DNA of 64,000 nt from Cordia subcordata. Its lineage: Eukaryota; Streptophyta; Magnoliopsida; Boraginales; Cordiaceae. The notes under the pieces were generated by a model, which was not told the DNA's origin, did not search any database, and worked only from the letters and a program-made list of their open reading frames with translations. The translations under genes and the position numbers were made by a program. Every line of letters begins with the position of its first letter. Position 1 is the stretch's first letter. This document shows, piece after piece, positions 1-12,100 of this stretch. The stretch spans positions 6,566,501 through 6,630,500 of the forward strand of contig JAPTOF010000006.1 in the NCBI GenBank assembly GCA_028554755.1. Reading direction: 5' to 3'.

Positions 1-1028
1 TATGGTTGGAATAGTGAAATCACTTTCACAAGTGAGATTTCTATTTGGTCAGACTTCACTTTCACAAGTGGATATTTTGAAGCTTTGTGATGTAAAGATG
101 CCTTCAACCTATGGGCATTTCCAAGCATCCCATAGGATATATTTCTGATGCCATTTTAAGAGGTAAAGGGCTTGTTTGGATTGGTTTTTTATAAAACAGT
201 TTTTCCCTATAACTTTTGGAAAAAGTACTTTTTTCAGAAACTGAAATTTCTAGCTTTCGGGAAAAGCTGAATTTGAGCTTTTTTTTAGAGTTTCAGCTTT
301 TCTAGAACCAACTCAAATACTTAATGCAAAAAGATGTATTATTTTTAGGAAAAATTATTTTTCCATGAAAAAGCCAATCCAAACAGGGCCAAGATTTGCA
401 CTTCAAGATGAGATGCTGTCATTGCTAATACGCAATCTAAAATCTATTTGCCTTAGTGTCGGGGAAAAAAGTATCTTTAGAAGTCAAAGAGCAAAATGTA
501 ATTCGTTTTGCACGTTAAAGAAAAAGGCATTGACAGATCAGAAAATGAAACATGTGCTTGCATTTCGAAGTTGTATGGAATCCATGGATTTTTACCTCCA
601 CTAGTCAAAGATTGAACTTTCTGTTCAAAATTATTTCTCTAAGTTTTCTGAGTGGGCTTTCAGGAGTTTAAAAGGTTTTATGTTATGCAATCCACTCTAG
701 TCTTGGTGGGCTTGATTAGTCTTGTTTGTTGGTTAACTTACGAGAACCTCCCTGATCATTGATATCTAAATCTGAATTTATTGGTTCTGATCAAACCGCC
801 GAATCAGAAAAATGGGGTGAAACTGGAAACTACTATGATGAGGTCTACTGTTAAGTAGGTTTCTTGTAGACTTTAGCAATCAGACCGTGAAATCTTTCTA
901 GAGAAATGATCTAAAAAAAAATGACATAATCCCCCACTCTCGCCTGGCAGACTGGCACTCTGGTACTCCTTATAATTTCTGAATATTGGGGTCCCAATAT
1001 ACCCATTTGACTGCTATTCATGATGCAG
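1..1028. other. Intron or upstream DNA of the PP2C gene
   Basis: No coding exon is recognised here. The first PP2C exon, which should carry the DGHGG metal-binding motif, is not in these bases and must lie upstream of the window, so most or all of this stretch is probably intron. It ends in a usable 3' splice site (AG at 1027-1028). A 223-bp MITE occupies 168-390. The short open frame at 365-604 starts inside the MITE end and resembles nothing known to me. Confidence 0.6.
168..390. mobile_element. MITE, family 1 copy A
   Basis: The ends are inverted repeats: the left begins GGGCTTGTTTGGATTGG and the right end, read on the other strand, begins GGCCCTGTTTGGATTGG. The interior is A/T-runs with the core AAAAGCTGAATTTGAG that recurs in other copies of this window. 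The length of 223 bp equals that of copy B at 16853-17075. No clear target-site duplication is visible, so the superfamily is uncertain; hAT-like is my guess from the terminal sequence. Confidence 0.8.
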
Positions 1029-4000
1029 GATTCACATCAGAAAATCGAGGAATGTCTGCCGATGTTATAACCAGAGCATTTTTGGCTACAGAAGAGGAGT
1101 TCCTGTCTTTAGTTCAAAGGCAATGGGATATACAACCACAAATTGCTTCTGTAGGGTCTTGTTGTTTGGTGGGCATAATATGCAGCGGACTGCTATACAT
1201 TGCAAACGTTGGAGACTCTCGGGTGGTATTGGGAAAATTTGATAAAGCTGCAAAAGAGGTCAAAGCAGTGCAACTGTCATCTGAGCACAATGCTAATTTG
1301 GAGTCTGTCAGGGAGGAATTACGCTCACTTCATCCTGATGACCCCCAGATCGTAGTTTTAAAGCACAAAGTTTGGCGTGTGAAGGGTATTATACAGGTAA
1401 TTTGTTTGGCTTAGTTTTATGGTGTCATGTTGTTTCCTGAGTTACTGCTTGTCACCATTGCAGTTTTAATCTGTTCATGAATAAAAATTTAAGTCTTTGA
1501 CTATTTATGTTCATATTCAATTTTTTTCACATAGCTGGAATATGACCTTTGCCTTAAGCTTATCGAACATTTATCTTATTCTTTTAGTCATATATCTGTA
1601 TGAGTGGAATACTTAAATTCTTTTCGATGTCGCTGACCCAAGAAATCTAAATATCTTCTTTTCTGAAGTCAAAAAGATCTTCTTTCTTTCTTCCCACCTT
1701 GAGGATGTATAGGCAGTCATTAAACCAAAACTGGACTTATTCCACTAGGTGGAGTTGGGTATATGAATCTGACAAAGTCACAATGATGTCTCAAATACAT
1801 ATGAATAATCTGACATGTTTGGACTAGTGGCCAACCACCTAATACATCCTCTTTTATCTGACATGTGGGTAGTCCTTAATGCAAATATTTTTTACTGGGC
1901 AAAGTTATATTCATGTTGCTTTTCTATCAAATCTATGGTAGTCTGGAGGAGAAAACTGCCTATGAGAAGAAAAGTGGATTGCATCAGGAACAAGCAGCCA
2001 TATATAAGCATTATCTCTCAAGATAGTTCAGTATAGTCCTGTATAAAAATTTAAATTTTATGCTGGGCATTTAAATGAAATGTTCATATAGTTTGGAACA
2101 ACAAGATCTAATGCTGGAGATTACTTTTCACAAAAAAAAAAAAAAAAACAGATCTAATGCTGGAGATTACTTCTACCTAATCTCTAGGAAGATAAAGAAA
2201 TAACTCGATAAATGAGGCCACTAAAGATGGTATTCCTTATCCTTTTTGAGGTGTAAATTAATAGAGTACCTTTGCCTGCGCACGCTGATATGATGAAAAC
2301 CATAGTTATTGGATTGTTTGACTCATTTGCTAACTGGTTAGTTACTCCTCTGAGAATGAGAGTGGTAAACTTGTGTGAATTTTTTATAGTTGGCGAGTGT
2401 TAGAGTTACCACCTCATCTAAAAGCTTAAGCTTGTAGAGAGGATATTGGTTTATTTATTTGTTGTATTAACACACCCCCCTCACGTACAGCGTAATTTGT
2501 TTAGAGCTTGCACGTGGACAATTTAATTAAATGAGTGGCGGTAAGGATCGAACTTGTGCCGTTTGGCTTCCAGGCTCTGATACCATGTTAGAGTTACCAT
2601 CTCATCTAAAAGCTTAAGCTTGTAGAGAGGATATTGGTTTATTTATTTGTTGTATTAACAGCGAGTAAGTATGTTTTCCTTGAGACTTTCTCTTTTATAG
2701 CATGGTAACTTGGAGACGAACAGCAATTTATCTATATTGTCCTAATGCTATAGGATGTCCGATGCAGCAATGTTTTACTTAAAAATTAATGACTTAAATA
2801 ATGGAAAACATTGGGATTCAACCAATATACATCTAAGGGCATTAAAGAGCACCTCAGAATATAGATATTGGAAAGAGTTTTAATGTTCTTCGTCTTGCAA
2901 AGACTTTCCTGAACATCAGTACATCCATTGCCATAATAGCGAATCGAGGAGGCGCAGAAAAAGGCTTGCATGTCTCTTTGGAGGTTGTTTTGGATTTACT
3001 TGAAAATCTATTTGAGCTTTTCATTGATAGATCATCTTGATGCACTTGTTAGTGCAAGATATATGTATGTGTTAATTTTTATATTAATTGGTGTTTTAAC
3101 AATTATCACTTATCAATGACCCCGCACTGGGCATAATTGGTAAGAATGCTGCATCAGACTCGTATTTAAGATTGCTGGCCACATTTTCTGAAGTATCTTA
3201 ATACATATACCTTCATGCATAAAATTGTATGTGGCTAGACTTTTTTTCTACTGAATCGAGAGCTTTTGTTCACAAGTTTCCATTTTGTGTACACTGCTCT
3301 TTTGATGCCCATGCAGGTTTCAAGATCTATTGGTGATGCGTATTTGAAGAGAGCAGAGTTCAACCGGGAGCCTTTGTTGCCAAAGTTCAGACTGCCTGAA
3401 CCTTTTGAGAAGCCAATCCTTTTGGCTGAGCCATCAATACTTGTACAGAAACTGTACCCCGAAGATCACTTTCTTATATTTGCATCCGATGGGCTATGGG
3501 AGCATCTTAGCAATCAAGAAGCTGTTGATATTGTGCACAACTGTCCACGTAATGTAGGATTTTCATTTGTCTTTTCCTTGAGCATGTATATTGTTTCGTT
3601 ATCAACATAATATTGGCTATGCTTCTTATATGGAATAATGGTCTCAAACTAAATATGTTGGTACTTGGACCCCTTTTCCTCACCCTTCTGAGCACTAGAT
3701 CACATTAAGGGAAAGGTAACTAATTTGGGAAATTGATAATATCAGACGATTTCTTGTGCTGTCAGAGCAGTCCTTAGTCAAAATGGTATAATATGATTCA
3801 TTGATGATTTTGCTTTGGCAGCATGATTTAATGCCGGCTTCTATATGCTATGAATATACTTAGTTAACAAAAAGCTCTCCCGAGTTTTCAAATATTTGTC
3901 AATTAATCCTTGGAAAGCCAGGCAATGACTCTGCTATGCTGCCTTAAGTTCCCGACGTGTTGCATTGTTATAGTCTTTTTGTTCCTCTCTTGCATATTTT

Positions 4001-4246
4001 TAAACTTCTAACGCTTTCACAATTATGCAGGGTATTGCCAGGAAACTTGTTAAAGCTGCACTTCGAGAAGCAGCAAAGAAAAGAGAAATGAGATACTCTG
4101 ACCTAAAGAAGATCGATCGCGGGGTAAGAAGACATTTTCATGATGACATCACGGTTATAGTTGTGTTTCTAGACTCCCATTTGATTAGCCGCAGTTCCTT
4201 CCATGGTCCCACGGTTTCTATTAAAGGAGTCAGAGGTGCTTCTTGA
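1029..4246 (+). CDS. Protein phosphatase 2C, clade D (5' exon missing from window)
   Basis: This is a Mg/Mn-dependent Ser/Thr phosphatase. Visible exons are 1029-1396, 3317-3553 and 4031-4246 (stop TGA), which read in one consistent phase for about 272 residues. The first exon starts in phase 1, so an upstream exon is required. Motifs are [45 protein letters not shown] with a metal-binding Asp, and the C-terminal [14 protein letters not shown] with the last metal-binding Asp pair. These fit plant clade D, whose known members dephosphorylate the plasma-membrane H+-ATPase and are restrained by SAUR proteins; that role is family knowledge, not shown here. I recall Arabidopsis At3g55050 (PP2C-D4) and At5g02760 (D1) as close relatives. 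The first visible intron (1397-3316, 1.9 kb) carries two retro-insertions. The second (3554-4030) is ordinary. No lesion is seen. Confidence 0.9.
2104..2172 (+). mobile_element. Poly(A)-only retroposition footprint
   Basis: An exact 23-bp direct repeat (2104-2126 and 2150-2172) flanks only TTCAC, a run of 17 A and one C. A long perfect duplication immediately bracketing a poly(A) tract is the structure left by LINE-type target-primed reverse transcription when almost the whole copy is 5'-truncated. Strand slippage creating a local duplication is the alternative. It sits in the first visible PP2C intron. Confidence 0.6.
2398..2660 (-). mobile_element. SMART/TRIM miniature LTR retroelement, complete
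   Basis: Two 75-bp LTRs (2398-2472 and 2586-2660) start TG and end CA and differ at one base. A 113-bp interior separates them. A perfect 5-bp target-site duplication GCGAG flanks the element (2393-2397 and 2661-2665). Read on the minus strand, the interior begins TGGTATCAGAGC, the primer-binding site complementary to initiator-methionine tRNA. It ends with a G-rich polypurine tract (2473-2480) before the other LTR. There is no coding capacity, so it must have been mobilised in trans. At 263 bp total it fits SMART elements, the smallest TRIM class. The near-identical LTRs suggest a fairly recent insertion into the PP2C intron. Confidence 0.92.
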
Positions 4247-7200
4247 GAAGGCAATATCTAAAGAAAAAGTTCTTATCGTCTGAATTGAGTTTGTTGGCCC
4301 AACTAACTTAAGAAAGTCTTTTTGATCAAAAGACGGAGAGAAAGAAAAGCAGATTATGTATAGCACTGCGCTCATGGGATCTCACTAGATCTAGTGTTGA
4401 TGATTATGCCAAGAAGATGCCTAGGGAAACCCTCTTGGGACTTCCCGCTGATTGGCATATGAAGCACGAAGATTGAGATTGATAACTTGAGACGCGAAAG
4501 TGATGGATAATAACCCGTTTTTAAGCTATTTCAGAGACTACGGACTGAATGTTCACGATTTTGATACAGAAGTTTTATAGTTATTCTTTTATATTATATT
4601 TATATATCGCAGCGAGAATTCTTTCTATACGATGTCAGTGCGCTAAAGTTTTGAAAAGATGCAGATATCTAGTGATCAGTTAGCATCTTTGGAGAACTTG
4701 TATTCACTTGAGCTGTTTTTTGGCAAACAAAATGCATCAAGGCCAATAGTTTCCTCTTCTTGTTTGCTTGTCTTTTTTTCATTGTCTGAGTGCAGTTGCA
4801 TAGGCATTTAACTGTGCAACAGACTTCTTTGGCTTCTTTGCCTGCTGCTGAGGTTTTCAAATGAGTGAAGGAGATACAGATCAAGACTATAGCACTTGTT
4901 TTTTCTGTCAAGAAACCAAGATTATCGTGTGATGTTTGTTGAGGACAAAACATGTCTGTATATTTTGTCATCCAGTGACGGAGCCAAAAATTTTATTGGA
5001 CATATAAAAGTTTGAATATTTTTACAAAATGCAAACATGACAGCTGGTATTGATGTGATCTCATACTTTGAAAGTACTCTATAATGATTTTATTCTCGTT
5101 ATGATCAAATATGTCCTTCACAATAGAAGTAATTAAATAATCAGTTATGATTTAAGTTTTTATTTGATTTTTTAATTCATTCTTCACAATATTTATAACG
5201 AAAGATACTCTTTATCACCTTAGTTATGACTGGCGCATCAATGTTAATTCTCAAACTATAGATATCTTTTTATTTGTTCAAAGTCAAAACCATGAATAGT
5301 AGGATCATTTTAATTTTTTAGTTGGCTCAATTTTATATTACACACATACATAGATATATATACCTGTGTGTGAACACTTAATTTATTTTCTTTTGAAAAA
5401 AAATAAAATCAGAGGGCAACTTGACCCCACTTGCCCAAACGTGGCAGCTTCCCTGCTTCAAGTCCACATGAAGACGGGGTAAAGATTTTCCGTGTTATAT
5501 AATCATAGTCCAATGAATGTGAAATATTTATATTATTTCTCATAATTACATTAATTAATTTATAACGTTTGTTAACGGTCATAACATCATAATGACATGA
5601 CTTGATATCTTTCCTTTAATAATCAATCTAGATCTCCTTTGTCATGATGTTACATAGCGCTTATATGAAAATAATTATTTCATTATTTTATTATTTATTA
5701 TTTATTTTATTTTTATAAATATAAATTATTAGTTTTAAATAAAATATTAAATAGTCAATCAATTAATACTTAAGACAAAATTCATTTGTAAATTTCAAAA
5801 AGTTTATTTCTTATCTATTATGTATATATTTTGTTAGTTCTAATTTAAAACTTTAATTGTCAATCAATTAACTTTTAAAAAAATATTTATTTATAAACTC
5901 CAAATATTGACCCTGAGTAAATTTCACATCTGCTATTACAATAGTACTTTTTTGAACGTTGTAAGAGTATCATATGTGTGCTTACATGGCAATGGTTATT
6001 TTATTATTAACTTATATAATAAATTATTATTTATTTTATCTTTTATTATTTTTTATTTTTATGGGTATAAATTTTTAGTTTCAATTGAAAAATAAAATAA
6101 TCAATCAATTGATACTTAAATAAAATTCATCTTTGAATTCCAAAAAGTTAATTTATTATTTATTATTAATATATATTATTAGTTTTGATTCAGAATTTTC
6201 AATGTTAGTTAATTAAATCTCAAAAATAATATTCATTTGTGAATTCTAAAAGGTTCATTCTTATCTATGACATATATATATATATAATTAGTTTTAATTT
6301 AAAATTTTAATTGCCACTTAATTAATGTTTACAAACCTTAAAGTAATTTTTTATTTGTGAATTTCAAATATTAAATTTGAGTGAATCTAATATCTACTAT
6401 TAAAAAAATGCGTAGAGCACAGAATATTCATGACTCGACCTTTGCTATTAAAAATAAAATAAGTTTAACTAAATTTAATATTTACTACTAAAAAATAAAT
6501 CCGTACAAAATATGGATATGAATCCAATGGTTACCTAGAAGATCTAATACCATAAACTATTTAAATTATTATATAGTAAATACATTATTCGATTAGGAAT
6601 TAATGAGCATATCAAGTGATTGAAACCTTTTTTTTATAAAAATAATAATTTACAAATCTTATTAAAAATAGGGTACTAGAAATTGAGTTGAGGGTCAGAA
6701 GATAAAACATTACTCTTCAACTATAATTAAATCTTATATAATGATTTAAATCTGTATACTTCTATCAAAGTATGCATATATATTTTAAAATTTCATAAGC
6801 AGTGTCCAAAATAAAAAGTTAATTTTAAAAAATAAAGCAAATCATATTAGCACAGTAACATCTTCAGTTTGAATGCTCATTGGCATTATTTTAAAGTGAT
6901 TTTTGTATTCCCGATACCCAATAAAAACTGGGGAGATCTTCTTGTTTTTTTATGTTAAGAATAAAATTAGAAATTTATGTAAACTAAAAGAAAATAAGAG
7001 ACAACTTTTTAAGGGGTAAAAAACAAAATCTAAAACTGTTTTATTCACCCAAATTGAACAATTCAACCAACATTTAAATTATGTTTATTAGATTTGTTCA
7101 TAAATAATAATCTAACATATCTAAATATATATAAACCCTGCTCGGGAGGGGGGTGTTGGCTGGGCGGACTGGATATATGGTTGGGATTAGTCAATAACCA

Positions 7201-7470
7201 ATGATTAATAATAACAATAACATTGACAACGATTACGACTATATAATAACAATAACAAACAACAACAATAATACAAGTAAAGCAACTTGAATGCAAACAA
7301 TAACAAAATTAGCAAAATAATCAAGTTGATCAAGTATGAAATTGTATAATTTCTCTCTTTTCTTGTTCTTTAAATTAGAGTTTAAACATCATAAATGGTC
7401 ATGAATAGTTTATTATCCTCAAAAGTTCAAATGTAAATATAAACAACTACTCATAACTGGTCTATCAATA
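4247..7470. other. AT-rich intergenic region
   Basis: This is the 3' flank of the PP2C gene followed by very AT-rich DNA. I see no gene with codon structure. About 5690-6480 contains diverged repeats described separately. The minus-strand open frame at 4669-4971 has no recognisable homology and no splice context. The stretch 7130-7260 has a short G-rich patch and CAA/TAA-rich tracts. Confidence 0.7.
5690..6480. repeat. Degenerate direct repeats, AT-rich
   Basis: A block recurs at irregular spacing: a TTAGTTT-AATT segment, then TCAATCAATTAA, then a segment ending ATTTCAAAAAGTT or ATTTCAAATATT, then GAGT(A/G)AAT and a TCTGCTATTA-like end. Recognisable starts lie near 5720, 5840, 6075, 6180 and 6290. 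Divergence is high and many indels are present, so this is old. It could be a decayed satellite or nested MITEs. Confidence 0.45.
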
Positions 7471-7479
7471 CCAAATAGT

Positions 7480-8190
7480 CATCGCAGGGATCTTTGGTGG
7501 TGGTTGGTAGATTTGGATGGCTGCTTCTCAATCAGTTCTGTATACACGTTACTGAGGGATAAGGATGATTTGCTTTGTTGCCCTGAGCTTGCCTGGTTCA
7601 AGGGTTATATGCCCAAGCATGTGATGTATTCTTGGCTTGCTTGGCGTAATCGCCCCCCTGTGAAGCATAGGCTTCTTGCGTGGGGCTTATCCATTGATTC
7701 ATATATTTTTTGTTGAAGGATGCTAGAGGACTATGAACATTTGTTCTTTCGATGCTGCTTCACTAGGCAAATTTGGGAGAAGGGTGCAAAGCTTGCTATA
7801 GGTCTCTACTGAATTTATGATTAGACAAGTATTGTTGAATGGTTCCTTGTCAAATTTAAAAATAATTTCTTTTAAAGCCCACATTAACAAACTTTTCTTG
7901 CAGGCGGCCAAATATCATATTTGACACGAGCGAATAGAAGATTATTCAGCCAGGAGACTCCGAGAAGTGATGAACAACTACTCATGTTGATCGTTGCGGA
8001 TATTCAGGCAAAAGTGGCGTACTATTGTAAAGTTAAAAACATTAATACTAACAGAGTCTTATGCAAGAGATGGGACATTAACGGTAGATATGACTGAATT
8101 TTTATATTTTTTTTATACATTAATCATTATTCTTATAAATTCTACTTTCAATACAAGTATCTTGCTTATTTAGCAAAAAAAAAAAAAAAA
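7480..8190 (+). pseudogene. 5'-truncated LINE fragment with poly(A) tail
   Basis: The translation of about 7490-7700 (WWWLVDLDGCFSISSVY, WLAWRNRPPVKHRLLAW) matches the zinc-binding C-terminal domain that follows reverse transcriptase in plant non-LTR retrotransposons (zf-RVT family). After a frameshift near 7700-7720 it continues as EDYEHLFFRCCFTRQIWEK and then, in further frames to about 8090, IWHERNRRLFS-like text typical of the LINE tail. The element ends with 16 A at 8175-8190. Frames are broken, so it is dead. A target-site duplication was not found; a 9-bp match TGTAAATAT near 7432 and 8205 is too weak to use. Confidence 0.8.
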
Positions 8191-9194
8191 CAGTAAAGAA
8201 CTTTGTAAATATCCCAATGAAAAGAATAGATTTTCTTGACGGGCAAAAGAGTCCGAAAGAACTACTCCAATCACTTTGGGGTCAAGGGATTGCTGTCAGC
8301 TTCAACTTCGTCGTTCTTTGTGCCCGTTTAGATGTAAACTCTGTACCATCAGAATTGAGACAACTTAGTTTTTAAGCTATCACATTTTAGTAACTAAACT
8401 ATTTATAATTGGATAACGTTAGTTTACTGAAAGAATTTCGTTAAAAAACTAATAGGAATTGCACAAAAAGGCATGTGATGATGAAAAAACATGAAAGCGG
8501 TCTTTTTTTGCACAATTAGTTCTTCGATAGAAAATGTCAATATCCACGTTGTTTAATTATTAATAATTTAACAATTAAAAGACATATTTTAATAGTTCGA
8601 GAACCAAATTATTTTAGGAGTCAGAGTTCATGAACCATGAGAGAAACTAATCTCTTTTAAAAATTTCATGTTCTTATAAGTATATGAATTTATTTTTAAA
8701 TAAGTTAAAACTCTTCGGACTCGTATTTATCAAATTTTAAAAAATATAAAATAAAATATATATTTTTATATAAAAAATTTTAATCCAAATAGATTATCCT
8801 CGTGACCTCGTACAACCTTTTGCTAAAATACGCCTCAACCGTCAAGCTAGCCACGAATACGTATTAATTACACCACAAAAGAAAAATACCATGCCACCCC
8901 CACCAAGACACCAATCCTCCTCAATACTCACTTGGCTCTACCCCCTACCTCTGCCGCCACCGCCGTCGCCACCACCACCGCCGCCGCCGTGCCATCATCT
9001 TGGTGGAGGATAAAGCCAATGCGCACCCTCTGCGCACTTTAGAGGACGATCCAAAACAAAACAGAAAAGAGAAAAAAAGAAAAAAAGAAAGAAAACATCA
9101 GCAAATTAATAGGGTTTCGTGGCCAGAAACTCTTCTCTATTCTTTTTTTGTTTCCCCCAAATACTTTTCCGGAAACGTAAAAAGGGGCGCTCAA
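8191..9194 (+). promoter_or_regulatory. Upstream region of the PGP synthase gene
   Basis: About 650 bp of AT-rich DNA is followed by a C-rich, CCG/CCA-repeat tract (8943-8992) just before the gene. Such pyrimidine and CCG tracts are common in plant 5' leaders, so this is probably 5' UTR. No ATG in frame with the coding sequence occurs between 9000 and 9194. No confident TATA box was chosen. Confidence 0.5.
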
Positions 9195-12100
9195 ATGGGG
9201 TCGGCATTTGATGATAATAGTAATAATAATATGATCAAACACGATCGGTGGCGCAAGTCTCCCTCGCCGCCGCCGCCACCGCAGAAGTCGGTGGCTAAAT
9301 TTCTCACATTGCCTACGATCTTAACCATTGGACGCGTCGCTGCCGTTCCGCTCCTTGTTACCAGTAGGTTTTTCCTTTATCACGATGGTTATTATGGTTA
9401 CTACTGCATGAAAGCCGATTAATGTAACATTACGTTTATGTTGTGTATTTTATATTTGAAGTTTTTTTGGATTTTGATTTGTCGTAGCTAGGGCTATATA
9501 TTTGCTTAAGTAACCGGCGCGTTGAGCTGAGTAAATTGCTTCAAAGCTCAGCAATTGACTCAAAATGCTTTAACGCGTAGTGGATTCAATTCATTATGAA
9601 CTGAATTCGGAACTTACTGCTCAACGTTGTTGTCTTCAAGAAAATTCTGAAGTTTAAAGGGGCAGCTTTGTTTTTACGTAATTCAGAGTAGATAGTAGCT
9701 AAGTTAGCTCATTTCATGCAATTATGAGAAATAAGCAAATGCCATTTCACCCGATTCTTATTCTCCCCCGAAGTTGTTGCTTTTAATTTAATCTAGAATG
9801 GTGCATTTTTTGAGTTGCAAATGTCGCGAGCATGTAGCAAGTTATGGAATTTTTTGGTAAATTTATCTCATCTAACTAAATGAGGATTGAGAGCATATGT
9901 GATCCTAGTTGTAGCAACCCATAGTGAACTTGTTGCGTCAAGAACTAATTGTAGTTATACACGGTTACAAGCTACATGCTACTTTATTCTCCAAGTCCAC
10001 ATGGTGTTCTGAATGGTGGTTGTTTTTCAAGTTGGGAATGATTTCTTTGCTGGAGTAGTTAGATTTTGGTTTTCATTTGAAATGTCTCGGACTTTAGGAG
10101 ATTGACAGGCTAATTTCTCTTTTTGGTTAGCGTTTCATGTTGATAGTTCATGGGGTCCAATTGCTACAACAAGCATATTTATTGCTGCAGCAATTACAGA
10201 TTGGTTCGATGGGTACATTGCTAGAAAGGTACCTGTATTTTCCTTTGGACTATTTCAAACTTCTTGAACATTTTAGCCTATGTTCTGAATGCTGTTATAC
10301 CTTCCAGATGAAACTAGAAACTGCATTTGGTGCATTTTTAGATCCAGTGGCTGATAAGGTACTAGTCCGTGTTTTTTTTTTTTTTTTCCTCACTTTTAGG
10401 CTAGTGTTGCAATACCTCATCACATTGCATTCTTGCTTGATGCAGCTTATGGTTGCTGCAACCTTAGTCTTATTGTGCACAAGACCTCTGGAAGTTGGTA
10501 TATTTGGAGAAGCAACATGGTTACTGACCATCTCTTCAATTGCCATAATAGGTAGAGAGGTGAGTAGCTAGCGATCTATTATGCTATTATCAATCTTTAA
10601 CAGAATTGTTAAATCTAGTTATGCAAGAATTTAGTCAGAGAATCTATATTAGTTGTATCTATATTACTTTGATATCTTTGTTCATTTCTGTTTTGTGATC
10701 TCTGTGATTTAATTTCGATTCTCAAGGTTCTTGATGAACGTGATCTATGCAAACCAAAGATCTTTGTATTTTGAAAACAAACCATGAGGGAGTGACTTTG
10801 TTCAAATGGGGATATCAGGATAGGCAATGATTTTTCATGTTCAAATTCAAGCTCCATATAATTTCTAGTTTTGAAACATGAGAGGTTAAGGTGTACTATA
10901 ATGATCTGTGTCACAGTTGAACAAGAGTTTTGCTACTAATGAAGGTAGAGGTGTCATGTATACCTGCAGGCTCCAGCTCTTCAGTCTCTTGTTTGTGTTC
11001 TTTACTTTAGTTCAATAGGAGATGGGGATTTAGTTCAGTGACCAGCTGCACACATTACCTTTTATTGCTCTCTGAGATCACTTTTTTGGGTGCTTGGCGA
11101 GGCAGCACGATGATCTGTTGTTAAAAGGAGATGGGGATTTGCTCCACCACTTGTTCAGTGACTACCGTCTACCTACACACATTACTTTTTATTACTCTCT
11201 GAGATCACTTTTTTTGGGTGCTTGGATAGGCAGCATGATGATCTCTTGTTAAAAGCCTTTTTCTCTTGAAGACTGAAATAAAGCGCTTAATATTTTATCA
11301 AAGGTTTCTCGAGGCTGAGGATGAGATATGAATTTACCCAATAAATTATCTGTTGAAATTTTTTGAAAGATGACTAGGCAATCAACATGGACCAAGATGT
11401 GGAGAATCGATTGGAAAAGTGCATGAGAAAAAGTAAGTGCACTGCTCAAAGCAGTTTGGATGAGCGAGAAGTATAAAGAGGAGGATAGTATCTGGCTGAG
11501 CAAAGCTAACAAAGCTCGGAGAATAAATGAAAATTGTTTCATCAGCTGCAGGGGAAATGACCTTAGGATTCCTACATTTTAGTGAGAACAGTATGACCAG
11601 TTTAAGGAGAAAAATTGAATGTTTCCAAGGATGTGTGCCATTGTATTGCCAGTTATCTAATCACTAAGGGCCTGTTCAGTTTTGGAAATATGTATCTATT
11701 TTCAAACATTTCCATTTGAATAGTGATAGGGAGAGAAAGTGGACTTAAATAAAACTGTAAAGGAGTGGATGCTAATTGAAATCAAGCAGAGTATCAGGAA
11801 AGAAGAAAATCTACATATTATTGTTTTTCCACTCAATTTAAAATCCACATTTTCTGTCCTCCAATTCTCTGAAATCATTTTTCCACACTTCTCAAAAAAT
11901 TAAAAAAAGAAAGGATTTCGTCTTTCACACTTGATGCTATAGTTATGCTTATTTTTTTTCTCCAGAAATATAGCTTTGCCCCGTTAAAATATGGCTTTGG
12001 GCAACTGAACAGGCCCCAAGTGTCTTATTATACAGATCTTTTAGGTTATATCTAAATTTAATCAGTTCATGCCTAAATTATGCCGGACTATGAGATATAT

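Noticed and set aside
365..604. 79-aa open frame near the left edge
   Set aside because: It begins inside a MITE terminal repeat and has no homology or splice support.
4669..4971. 100-aa minus-strand open frame downstream of PP2C
   Set aside because: It lies in 3' flanking DNA, has low-complexity Lys/Thr/Cys content and no recognisable family.
7504..7716. A small functional gene
   Set aside because: The text is a fragment of the LINE zf-RVT domain with frameshifts and a poly(A) tail.
7432..8213. TGTAAATAT at both sides of the LINE as a target-site duplication
   Set aside because: It is only 9 bp, AT-rich, and does not directly follow the poly(A) tail.
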